The notes under the pieces were generated by a model, which saw only the letters and a program-made list of their open reading frames with translations, searched no databases and had not been told where the DNA came from. From positions 504,657,760 to 504,721,759 of the forward strand of contig OX422210.1 in NCBI GenBank assembly GCA_949130495.1: a stretch of 64,000 nt of DNA, given 5' to 3'. The stretch is from Sambucus nigra (Eukaryota > Streptophyta > Magnoliopsida > Dipsacales > Adoxaceae). Positions 21,501-32,549 of the stretch are shown piece by piece. Numbering within the stretch: the first letter of the stretch is position 1; each line of letters begins with the position of its first letter. The position numbers and the translations under genes were made by a program.

Positions 21501-24500
21501 CCTTAACGTCATGTTTTTAAGCCAAAGTCTAGGAATATGCAAATTATCATCATATTCTCAAACCGGGAGACCCGCGACTGCGGGGTTAGTTCCTACGAGT
21601 TACATTGGTCCCGTGGGAGGTGTTAGTGCCACCCACGAGGCCGTTTGGGGGTTGTTTTGAGTTTACAGCCTCTAACGTTATGTTTTTCTTAGTTTAAAAA
21701 TATGCAAATTATCGTCGTATTCTTAAACCGAGAGTCTCACGACTGCGCAGTCAGTTCCTACGAGTTACATTGGTCCCATGGGTGTTGTTGCTGCCACCCA
21801 CGGGACCGTTCGGGGGCTGTTTTGGATTTTCACCCTCTAATGCCATATTTTTTAGTCTAAGTATAGAAATACAAAAATTATTATCGTATTCTCAAACCGG
21901 GAGTCCCGCGGGTGCGGGGTCAGTTCCTACGAGTTACATTGGTCCCGTGGAAGGTGTTGGTGCCACCCACGGGGCCGTTCGGGGGGCTATTTGGAGTTTT
22001 CACCCTCTAACACCATGTTTTGCTTAAGTCTAGAAATATGCAAATTATCGTTGTATTCTCAAAACGGGTGTCTCGCGGATGCCCGGTCAGTTCCTATAGG
22101 TTACATTGGTCTCGTGGGAGGTGTTGGTGCCACCCACGGGACTGCTCGGGGGCTGTTTTGGGTTTTCACCCTCTAACGCCATGTTTTTAAGCCTAAGTCT
22201 TGAAATATGCAAATTATCATCATATTATCAAACCGGGAGTCTCGCAGTTGTGTGGTCTCTTCCTACGAGTTACATTGGTCTCGTGGGAGGTGTTCGTGCC
22301 ACCCACTGGGCCGTTCGGGGGCTGTTTTGGGTTTTCACCCCCTAACGCCATGTTTTTTTAGCCTAAGTCTAAAAATATGCAAATTACCATCATGTTCTCA
22401 AACCGATAGTCCCGCGACTACGGGGTCAGTTCCTACGAGTTACATTGGTCCCGTGGAAGGTGTTGGTGCCACCCACGGGGCCGTTCGGGGGTTGTTTCGA
22501 GTTTTCACCCTCTAACGCCATGTTTTGCTTAAGTATAGAAATATCCAAATTATTATCGTATTCTCAAACTGGGAGTTTCACGGTTGTGCGGTAGGTTCCT
22601 ACGAGTTAAATTGGTCCCGTGGGAGGTGTTGGTTCCACCCACGGAGCAGTTCGGGGGTTGTTTCGTGTTTTCACCCTCTAACGTCATGTTTTTAAGCCAA
22701 AGTCTAGGAATATGGAAATTATCATCATATTCTCAAACTGGGAGACCCGCGACTGCGGGGTCAGTTCCTACTAGCTACATTGGTCTCGTGGGAGGTGTTA
22801 GTGCCACCCACGGGGCCGTTTGGGGGTTGTTTTGAGTTTGCAGCCTCTAACGTTATGTTTTTCTTAGTTTAAAAATATGCAAATTATCGTCGTATTCCTA
22901 AACCGAGAGTCTCACGACTGCACAGTCAGTTCCTACGAGTTACATTGGTCCCATGGGTGTTGTTGCTGCCACCCACGGGACCGTTCGGGGGCTGTTTTGG
23001 ATTTTCACCCTCTAACGCCATGTTTTTTAGTCTAAGTCTAGAAATGCAAAAATTATTATCGTATTCTCAAACCGGGAGTCCCGCGGGTGCGGGGTCAGTT
23101 CCTACGAGTTACATTGGTCCCGTGGAAGGTGTTGGTGCCACCCACGGGGCCGTTCGGGGGGCTATTTTGAGTTTTCACCCTCTAACGCCATGTTTTGCTT
23201 AAGTCTAAAAATATGCAAATTATCGTTGTATTCTCAAAACGGGAGTCTCGCAGATGCGCGGTCAGTTCCTATAGGTTACATTGGTCTCGTGGGAGGTGTT
23301 GGTGCCACCCACGGGGCTGCTCGGGGGCTGTTTTGGGTTTTCACCCTCTAACGCCATGTTTTTAAGCCTAAGTCTTGAAATATGCAAATTATCATCATAT
23401 TATCAAACCGGGAGTCTCACAATTGTGTGGTCTCTTCCTACGAGTTACATTGGTCTCGTGGGAAGTGTTGGTGCCACCCACGGGGCCGTTCGGGGGCTGT
23501 TCTGGGTTTTCACCCTCTAATGACATGTTTTTTTAGCCTAAGTCTAAAAATATGCAAATTATCATCGTATTCTCATACTGGGAGTCCCGCGAGTGTGTGG
23601 TCAGTTCCTACGAGTTACATTTGTCCCGTAGGAGGTGTTGGTGCCACCCACGGGGCCGTTCGGGGGCTGTTCAAGTTTTCACCCTCTAACGCCATGTTTT
23701 GCTTAGTATAGAAATATACAAATTATCATCGTATTCTTAAATCGGGAGTCTCGTGGTTGCACGACAAGTTCCTACGAGTTACATTGGTCCCGTGAGAGGT
23801 GTTGCTGCCACCCAGGGGACCGTTCGGGGGCTGTTTTGGGTTTTCACTCTCTAACGCCATGTTTTTAAGCCTAAGTCTAGAAATATGCAAATGACAATCA
23901 TATTCTCAATTCGGGAGTCCCACGGCTGCGCGGTCAGTTCCTACGAGTTACATTGGTCCCTTGGGAGGTGGTGGTGCCACCCACGGGGCCGTTCGAGAGC
24001 TGTTTCGAGTTTTCACCCTCTAACGCCATGTTTTACTTATGTCTAAAAATTTGAAAATTATCATCGTATTCTCAAACCGGGAGTCTCGTGGGTGCGCGAT
24101 CAGTTACTATGAGTTACATTGGTCTCGTGGGAGGTGTTGGTGCCACCCACGGGGCCGTTCGGGGGCTATTTTGGGTTTTCACCCTCTAACGCCATGTTTT
24201 TAAGCCTAAGTTTAGAAAGATATAAATTACCATCATGTTCTCAAACCAGGAGTCCCACGGCTGCGGGGTCAGTTCCTACGAGTTACATTGGTCCTGTGGA
24301 AGGTGTTGGTGCCACCCACGGGGCCGTTCGGGGGCTGTTTTGAGTTTTCACCCTCTAATGCGATGTTTTGCTTAAGTCTAGAAATATGCAAATTATTGTC
24401 TTGATCTCAAATCGGGAGTCTCGCGGCTGTGCGGTAAGTTCCTACGAGTTACATTGGTCCCGTGGGAGGTGTTGGTTCCACCCACGGGGCCGTTCGGGGG

Positions 24501-25544
24501 CTGTTTTGGGTTTTCCCCCTCTAACGCCATGTTTTTAAGCCTAAGTCTAGAAATATTCAAATTATCATCGTATTCTCAAACCGGGAGTCCCACATCTACA
24601 TGGCCAGTTCCTACGAGTTACATTAGTCTCATGGGAGGTGTTAGTGCCACCCACGGGGCCTTTCAGGGTTTGTTTTGGGTTTTCACCTTCTAACGCCATG
24701 TTTTTAATCCTAAGTCTAGAAATATGCAAATTACCGTCGTATTCTCAAACCGGGAGTCTCACGGATGCGTGGCCAGTTCCTATGAGTTACATTGGTCCTG
24801 TGGGAAGTGTTAGTGCCTCCCACGAGGATATTTGGGGGCTGTTTTGGGTTTTCACCCTCTAACGCCATGTTTTTAAGCCTAAGCCTAAAAATTTGCAAAT
24901 TATCGTCGTATTCTCGAACCGGGAGACCCGCGGCAGCGGGATCAGTTCCTACAAGTTACATTGGTCCGGTGGAAGGTGTTGGTTCCACCCACGGGGCTGT
25001 TCGAGCACTGTTTTGAGTTTTCACCCTCTAATGCCATGTTTTGCTTAAGTCTAGTAATATGCAAATTATTATCGTATTCTAAAACTGGGAGTCTTAAGGC
25101 TGTGCGGTCAGTTCCTACGAGTTACGTTGGTCCCGTGGGAGGTGTTGATGCCACCCACGGGCCATTCGGGGGCTATTTTGGGTTTTCACACACTAACGCT
25201 ATGTTTTTAAGCCTAAGTCTTGAAATATGAAAATTACCGTCGTATTCTAAAACTGGGAGTCCTGCGGCTGCGCGGTCAATTCCTACGAGTTACATTGGTC
25301 CCGTAGGAGGTGTTGGTTCCACCCACGGGGCTGATCGAGGGTTGTTTCAAGTTTTCACCCTCTAACGCCATGTTTTGCTTAAGTTTAGAAATATGCAAAT
25401 TATCGTCGTATTATCAAACCGGGAGTCTCGTGGCTGGGCGGTAAGTTCCTACAAGTTACAAAGGTCCCGTGGGAGGTGTTGGTGCCTCTCACGGGGCCGT
25501 TCGGGGGTTGTTTTGAGTTTTCACCCTCTAACGCCATGTTTTTA
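15534..25544. repeat. Satellite array A, about 60 monomers of 166-169 bp
   Basis: Tandem head-to-tail monomers share CCTAAGTCTAGAAATATGC, TCTCAAACCGGGAGTC, TTCCTACGAGTTACATTGG, CCGTGGGAGGTGTTGGTGCC and TTTTCACCCTCTAACGCC. Spacings of the GTTACATTGG landmark near the start are 169, 166, 153, 169, 166 and 169, so some neighbours alternate in length. Monomers differ from one another by many substitutions, and runs of several monomers recur as blocks. The many 60-120-residue open frames are shadows of the GC-rich half of the monomer and change frame at each unit. The array lies wholly inside the CACTA element. Confidence 0.95.
21347..23700. repeat. Higher-order duplication of about 7 monomers in array A
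   Basis: The block starting at 21347 (TTGCTTAAGTATAGAAATATCC, then GCGGTAGGTTCC and CACGGAGCAGTTCGGG) recurs almost unchanged at about 22525. The monomers that follow it recur in the same order: GGGTGTTGTTGCTGCC at 21780 and 22955, and the GCGGGTGCGGGG variant at 21908 and 23083. The offset is about 1,175 bp, close to seven monomers. This shows a recent multi-monomer duplication by unequal exchange or replication slippage. Confidence 0.8.
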
Positions 25545-27455
25545 ATACTGCCTTTTTCTTGTTTAATGTTAATGAGATCTGCAACACTTTTAATATGGCT
25601 CCTGTTTGCTTTGTTCCCCACAATGAAGCTACTCTTTTTGCAATTAATTGAAAGACCTAATTATTTTTCATATAACTTTACAAAATCCATTAGAATATCT
25701 AGAAAACTTTTAGAACCCTAAGTGAAAATGATAAGGTCATCTGCAAAACTAAGATGGCTAATTAAATCACATCCTCTAGGATAAGAGAACGATTTAATTT
25801 TGCCATTTAGCATGAGATTATGAAGACCTATATTTAAAGCTTCTGAGGCTCAAATGAAAAGGCTTGGGATAAAGGCCCCCCCTGCCTCACACGTCTATAG
25901 GGTTTAAAAAAACCTTTAACTTCACCATAAATAGCTATAGAAAGCCAAGAAGAGGAAATACATCTCCACAGAAGATCAATCATTTTTTCTGAAATGCCAA
26001 ACTATCAAAGAGACTAGATCAAGAACATCCAAGAGAGTTTTTCATAGGCTTTGTGAATATTAATCTTCAAAACTACATTTCCATCGAAGTCTTTTCTATC
26101 AAGCTATTGCATCATTCCCTGACTAAGTAATATGTTGTCTAAATGTTTCTATTTTGACAAAAACTAATTCGAATGGGGAAATGAGGCTTAGAAGAAAAGA
26201 ATAAAGTCTAGAGTTGAGGATTTTTTAGAAAATTTTATAGGAGACATTGCATAGACTAATTGGTCTAAAGTCAGTGCAAGAGGAGGGGTATGGAATTTTT
26301 GTAAGAAGGCATATTTTGGGTCTCTCCCCGGGATTTTGGAATTTCAGCTCTAAGAAATAAGGATTGAATAGTTGACACTAAATATTTCTTGATAATGCCC
26401 TAACATTGAATAAAGAACGAGTTGTTGAAACCATCTAGACATGTAACACTATTTGGATTAATACCTTTAAGAGCTTCCAAAATTTCTATGACATCACGAA
26501 TCCTTTCCATATCTTCATTCATTTGGTTAGTCACCAAGGCAGGGATATAAGTTAATACTTTACTTGACTCAGTAGAACATGTAGTGAATAAATTTTAAAA
26601 ATAATAAATAATAGTGTTAGACATTCCTTCAGTTGACTCCTCTAAGTTAATGTCCTTATTTTTTATTTTATGAATCAATCAATTCCTTCTATGTTGATTC
26701 ACCAATGAATGATAGTATTTAGAGTTCCTATCTCCATTTTTGATCCACTGCCTTTTGAAACTTTGAAACCAGAATTACTCCCCAAATGATAAGGCATCAT
26801 ATCATTTAGCCTTAACTTTGTTCAGCTCCACCAAAAAGTCCTGAGTTTTATTCTCTTCATAATGGATCTCAGCTTTGAGAACCTTATCATCTAGGTTAAT
26901 ATAGTTTTAAAAAATGTTTATGAAATTTTCTTTGATCTAATTCCTCATAATCCCTTTAAGTTTTCTAAGTTTGAAAGCAAAGACATCTAAAGGTCATCCT
27001 GTAGAGAATGAATTCCAAATATTACAAACCAATTGGTAGAAAGAATCAGCTGAGGTCCAAAAGTTTTGGAATTTAAAAGGTTTCTTGATAAAGTTTATAT
27101 TACTCAGATAAGAAGAGGACTATGGTCAGAGAAGGATTTGTGAAGGTGTTTACAATTATAATTGAGGCAAAGAAGAAGACCAAGACTCATTAATTAGACC
27201 TCTGTCTAGTCTCTGAAGAACCAAAGAACCATTTGAAAGTCTTTACCAAGAGAATTTAGAGCCTGAAATCCAAAATCCATAAGATTGTTGGCTTAGATGC
27301 AATTATTAAAATCTGAAGATGCATCTAAGTAAATAGGCAATCCACCTGCCTTTTCTTTTGAAGAAGACACAATGTTGAAATCCCCCATAACCAAAAGAGG
27401 AATAATAGCACAAATCATTGAGCTGTCCAATATGAGATCCCACAACGGTAGTCTT
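25545..27455 (-). pseudogene. LINE (L1-type) retrotransposon remnant: endonuclease and reverse transcriptase
   Basis: Read on the minus strand from 27455 down to 25545. An endonuclease signature (Val-Met-Gly-Asp-Phe-Asn, then Glu-Lys-Ala-Gly-Gly) lies at about 27400-27330. A reverse-transcriptase Gly-x-x-Gln-Gly-x-Pro-Leu-Ser-Pro-type motif lies near 25869-25893, altered to VRQGGPLSP. The Phe-Ala-Asp-Asp catalytic motif lies at 25733-25747. Stops and frame changes are frequent, for example soon after the endonuclease motif. Both ends seem truncated, with no poly-A tail or target duplication identified. A LINE would make an ORF2 protein that nicks DNA and copies its RNA in place; this copy cannot. 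It separates satellite arrays A and B. Confidence 0.8.
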
Positions 27456-27458
27456 TCC

Positions 27459-27682
27459 AGTATATATACTCTCTATATATGCATATATATGCAGAGAAGT
27501 ATATATACTAGTATATATATGCATTATATATACTTTATATATATGCATATATATACCATTATATATAGTATATATATGCAGTATATATACTGGTATGATA
27601 CTCTGCAGTACACTGCATATATTGCAGTATATACTGCATATATATGTAGTAAAGCAGTACACTGCATATATATATATATATA
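27459..27682. repeat. TATATGCA-rich palindromic stretch
   Basis: About 220 bp made almost only of TATATA, TATATGCA, GCATATAT and GCAGTATATACTGC words. CCAGTATATATAC at 27459 has a perfect inverted partner GTATATATACTGG near 27580-27593. It joins the LINE remnant to array B. The low-complexity Ile/Tyr/His frames over it are not genes. Confidence 0.75.
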
Positions 27683-30565
27683 CGCGGTCGGTTCCTACGA
27701 CTCACATTGGTCCCGTGCGAGATGTCCGTGACTCTTACGGGACCGTTTTGTGTTCATTTTGCGTTTTCACCATTCGATGACATGTTTTTATGCTTCAGTC
27801 AAACTTTTTACAAATTTACATCGTACACTTAAATCGGGAGCCTCGTGACTACGCGATCGGCTCCTACGAGTCACATTGGTCCCGTACGAGGTGTTTGTGA
27901 CTCTTACGGGACCATTTTGTGTTTCGATGGCATGTTTTTATGCTTAATTCTAACTTTTTACATATTTATGTCGTACACTCAAGTCAGGAGCGATGTGACT
28001 ACCCGGTCGGTTCCTACGACTTACATTGGTCTCGTGCGAGATGTTCGTGACTCTTGCGGGACCGTTTTGTGGGTGTTTTACGTTTTCACCCTTCGATGGC
28101 ATCTTTTTTATTCTCAAGTCTAACTTTTTGCAAATTTCCACCGTGCACTCAAACCGAGATCCCTGTGACTACTCGTTCAGTTCCTATAATTAACATTGGT
28201 CCCGTGCGAGGTGTTCATGACTCTTACGGGACCGTTTTGTGCATTTTTTACGTTTTCACCCTTCGATGGCATGCTTTTATGCTTAAGTCTAATTTTTTGC
28301 AAATTTATTTCGTACACTCCAACCGGGAGCGCCGTGACTACGCGGTCGGTTCCTACGAGTTACATTGGTCCCGTGCGAGGTATTCGTGACTCTTACGGGA
28401 CCGTTTTGTGCTTATTTTACGATTTCAACCTTCGATGGCATGCAAGTCTAACTTTTTGCAAATTTACGTCGTACGCTCAAATCGGGAGCCCCGTGACTAT
28501 GTCGTTGGTTCCTACAAGTCACAGTGGTCCCGTGCGAGGTGTTCGTGACTCTTACCGAACCGTTTAGTGGCTATTTTAGGTTTTCACCGTTCGATGGCAT
28601 GTTTTTATGCTCAAGTCTAATTTTTTACAAATTTGCGTCGTACACTCAACCCGGAAGCCCCGTTACTACGCGGTTGGGTCCTACGAGTCACATTGGTCCC
28701 ATACGAGGTGTTAGTGACACTTACGGGACCGTTTTGTGCTTGTTGTGTGTTTTCACCCTTCGATGGCATGTTTTTATGCTCAAGTCTATTTTTTTTTGCA
28801 AATTTACGTCGTACACTCTAACCGGGAGCCCCGTGACTACGTGGTCGGTTTCTATGAGTTACGTTAATCCCGTGCGAGGTGTTCATGACTCTTACCGGAC
28901 CGTTTTATGGCTATTTTATGTTTTCACCCTTTGATGGCATATTTTTAAGCTTAACTCTAACTTTTTGCAAATTTACGTCATACACTCAAACCGGGAGCTT
29001 CGTGACTACGCGGTCGGTTCTTACGAGTCACATTAGTCCCGTGCGAGGGGTTCGTGACTCTTACGGGACCGTTTTAAGGATGTTTTATATTTTCACCCTT
29101 CGATGGCATGTTTTTATGCTTAAGTTTATTTTTTTACAAATTTACGTCCTACACTCAAACCGGGAGCCCCGTGACTACGCGATCGGTTCCTACGAGTCAC
29201 ATTAGTCCCGTGCGAGGGGTTCGTGACTCTTACGGGACCGTTTTAAGGTTGTTTTACATTTTCACCCTTCGATGGCATGTTTTTATGCTTAAGTTTATTT
29301 TTTTGCAAATTTACATTGTACACTCAAACCGGAAGCCCCGTGACTACGTGGTCGGTTCCTACGAGTCACATGGGTCCCGTGCGAGGTGTTAGTGACTCTT
29401 ACGGGACCGTTTTGTGCTTTTTTTACGTTTTCAACCTTCGATGGCATCTTTTTATGCTCAGGTCGAACTTTGTGCAAATTTAGAAAGTATTCTCAAACCG
29501 GGAGTCACGTGACTACGCGGTCGGTTCCTGTGAGTCGCATTGGTCCCGTGCGAGGTTTCATGACTCTTACGGGACCTTTTTGTGGTTGTTTTACGTTTTC
29601 ACCCTTCGATTGCAAGTTTTTATGCTCAAGTCTATTTTTTTTTGCAAATTTACGTCGTACACTCTAATCGGGAGCCCCGTGACTATGCGATCGGTTCCTA
29701 CGAGTCACATTAGTCCCGTGCGAGCGGTTCGTGACTCTTACGTGACCATTTTAAGGCTGTTTTACATTTTCACCCTTCGATGGCATGTTTTTATGCTTAA
29801 GTTTATTTTTTTAGAAATTTACGTCGTACACTCAAATTGGGAGCCCCGTGACTACACGGTCGGTTCCTACGAGTCACATTAGTCCCGTGCGAGGGGTTTG
29901 TGACTCTTACGGGACCGTTTGGTGTTTGTTTTAGGTTTTCATCCTTCGATGGCATGTTTTTATTCCTAAGTCTAACTTTTTGCAAATTTACATTGTACAC
30001 TCAAACTGGGACCTCGTGACTACACGGTCTGTTCCTACGATTTACATTGGTCCCATCCGAGGTGTTCGTGACTCTTACGGGACCGTTTTGTGGCTATTTT
30101 ATGTTTTCACCATTCAATGGCATGTTTTTATGCTTAAGTCTAATTTGTTACAAATTTACATTGTACAATCAAACCAAGAGCGCCGTGACTACAAGGATAG
30201 TTTCTACGACTTACATTGGTCCCGTGCGAGATGTTCGTGACTCTTATGGGACCTTTTTATGGCTGTTTTACGTTTTCACCCTTCGATTGCATCTTTTTAT
30301 TCTCAAGTCTAATTTTTTGCAAATTTACGTTGTACACTCAAACCGGGATCCCTGTGACTACCCGGTCGGTTCCTATGAGTCACATTGGTCCCGTGTGAGG
30401 TGTTCGTGACTCTTACCAAACCGTTTTGTGGTTATTTTACGTTTTCACCCTTTGATGACGTGTTTTTATGGTCAAGTATAATTTTTTAGAAATTTACGTC
30501 GTATACTCAAACCGGGAGCCCGTGACTACGTGATCGATTTCTACGAGTCACATTGGTCCCGCTCG
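27683..30565. repeat. Satellite array B, about 17 monomers of 169 bp
   Basis: Monomers share AAGTCTAACTTTTTGC, TACACTCAAACCGGGAGCC, CGTGACTACGCGGTCGG, TTCCTACGAGTCACATTGG and CCCTTCGATGGCATG. They align with array A monomers end to end but form a distinct subfamily. Landmark spacings are mostly 169, with deletions giving 150 and 159. The array stops abruptly after CATTGGTCCCGCTCG near 30565. Open frames of up to 136 residues are again shadows of the repeat. Confidence 0.93.
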
Positions 30566-32261
30566 AAAAGTGAATAAGATGAGCGATCACAAATTGCAAA
30601 CCCAAGAATAATTTTCGAACCATGACTAATTTTTATTCCCATTTTCACTTCTCTCCTATTCATCTCAGACTAATCAAGAATATCTTTAAGCTAATAAACA
30701 AATGGTTACCAATTAGTTTAATGTGAACCATTGCAGAGAAATTGACACGCCTTAAACCTAGAAAGTGGCAATCCATTTGATAATGCCTTCTTTTTCTAGT
30801 GTTCACCCTAACTATTCTTTGTTCCAAAGTTATGTTCTCCCCCCTGGAAGTGATAAGAAACAAATGCGTCAACAATACCCAAGCTATAGGGGGCACAAAA
30901 GAATTAAAATTACGGGGTTTAGACATAAATAGGATCCAAACCCAAAATAATTAAAAAAATTGAATCAATGCATATTTAACCTTAAATTAAAGTTCATCAT
31001 AGGTCTATCCATTACCTGGATATTTTGTTACACCTAACGCCAATCAGAACCTTCTCTATGCCTGCAGCGATGCAATTTCAGATTATGTTTGGTAGTAGTT
31101 CGACCCCAACATCAATGTATCCTATGACAGTGAAAAAATAATGAATTTTTTGCAAACAGTTATGTTCAATTAAAAAAATGGTAGAACCACAAAAAAAAAA
31201 ATTCAAAACCAAAGGAAGAAAACCAAGGCTAGTTCTTTCGTCACTCACTGTCCCAACTTGACTCGTGGTATACTTGTTTGAACTGAAATTCGTTAATCCT
31301 CATTGATATTTCTTTCACATATATAAGGATTACTACTGAGAAAAAAATTAAATGCACACATATGTAGAAGATTACAATTGATTTTGATTACATTTCAAAA
31401 TCCAATACTTATTCAATTTTAACAATAATATAAAATGGCATAACAGGTATATCATAATATAACCAACACCAATCTAATTAAACCAGGTATATATCTATTC
31501 CTTTTTTTTTCACAAGGACAAATCTAAAACCAAATTGAAAATACCAAGGCGAAGAACAAAATTAACACTCACAGAATTCTTAAGGGACTATTTGTTGCTT
31601 CTAACCCCCAACCCGGTCTCCACCGCATACTATTTAGGGTGGCATGCATATAACCCCCAATTAAATCACAACAAGGTGGATGTAAATTTTTTTACTCATT
31701 AAAAATCCATTTAATTATATTTTATAAAAAAAATACACACACATACAATCGAGGTTTATTGGCATAATCTATACAAACACACACATACAATCTAGGGTTT
31801 ATTGACATAATATATACATACACACATATACTATTTAGAGTTTACTAAACCCTAGTATATTTTTTTGACATAAATCTATACATACACACACATTCAATCT
31901 ATACATACACACACATACAATATAGGGTTTATTGATAAAAGAAACAATTTATTTGTTCATAGTTACACACAAAAACATATATTTACACATAAATCTATAC
32001 ATACACGCAGATATAAACATAAATCCATACATACACACACATACAAACATAAATCTACACATACATACACAGAAATTAGGGCTTTAGACAAAAATAACGA
32101 AATCCAAATGAATCAATACATACCTGGGTAGATTTATGTTTGCAAATCCAACTGAAATCCAAACGAAATCGCACATGAATCGCTTAGCCCTAACAGCCTT
32201 ACAAACTGCACATAAGAAATTAGAAGCAGAGGGTAATTTTCATTTTTAATACCTGAACCTC
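30566..32261. other. Unrecognised CACTA interior, no gene seen
   Basis: An AT-rich stretch. A minus-strand 88-codon frame at 30926-30660 has no recognised motif. From about 31600 to 32090 there is a degenerate run of ACACACATACAA words and scattered TAGGGTTTATTG words. The transposase would be expected between the arrays and the right end, but no transposase motif is visible here. Confidence 0.5.
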
Positions 32262-32549
32262 GTCACGGCCAAGAGCCGTGATCCCATGCACGCGACCAAT
32301 AAAATGCAGATGAGGTAGTCCTAGCTTCTTCGACCTGGTCACGGCCTAGAGCTGTGACCCACCATGTGCGTGACCAACAAATTGCACATGAGGTATTCTG
32401 GTTTCTTCGAACTGGTCAGGGCCTAGAGCCGTGACCCACCATACTAGAGACTTTTCCATCCACACTTAGTGCTTTCATGAGGTATGGTCAAGGCCCATAG
32501 CCGTGAACCACACCAAGAAATGGTCATGGTCCGTAGCCGTGACCTTTGA
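32262..32549. repeat. Right subterminal repeats of the CACTA element, first part
   Basis: CGTCACGGCCAAGAGCCGTG, GGTCACGGCCTAGAGCTGTG and GGTCAGGGCCTAGAGCCGTG are among about six paired half-sites. They are cut off at 32549 by the insertion of Gypsy-2 and resume at 41813. Confidence 0.85.

Noticed and set aside
15534..25544. Chromosome-wide centromeric satellite
   Set aside because: The unit length would fit, but the array lies inside a transposon with precise ends. Nothing in the window shows a centromeric role.
16284..25721. Dozens of 60-121-residue plus-strand frames of similar sequence
   Set aside because: They are the satellite monomer read through its stop-poor GC-rich half. Frame changes at each unit boundary, and start and end points follow the repeat period.
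27306..27780. Opposed frames of about 119 residues over the TATATGCA tract
   Set aside because: Low-complexity translation of a palindromic AT tract; the real content is the LINE endonuclease fragment in another frame.
27845..30409. Overlapping frames of up to 136 residues in array B
   Set aside because: Same cause: repeat shadows in all three frames with no constant protein.
15534..30565. CRISPR-like appearance of regular repeats
   Set aside because: The units are contiguous 166-169-bp monomers without unique spacers, in plant nuclear DNA.
30660..30926. 88-residue minus-strand frame as a possible CACTA gene
   Set aside because: It has no recognised domain and no supporting neighbours, and its length is within chance for this composition.
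31600..32090. Interstitial telomere repeat because of TAGGGTTT words
   Set aside because: The words are scattered at irregular distances among ACACACATACAA repeats and are not tandem.
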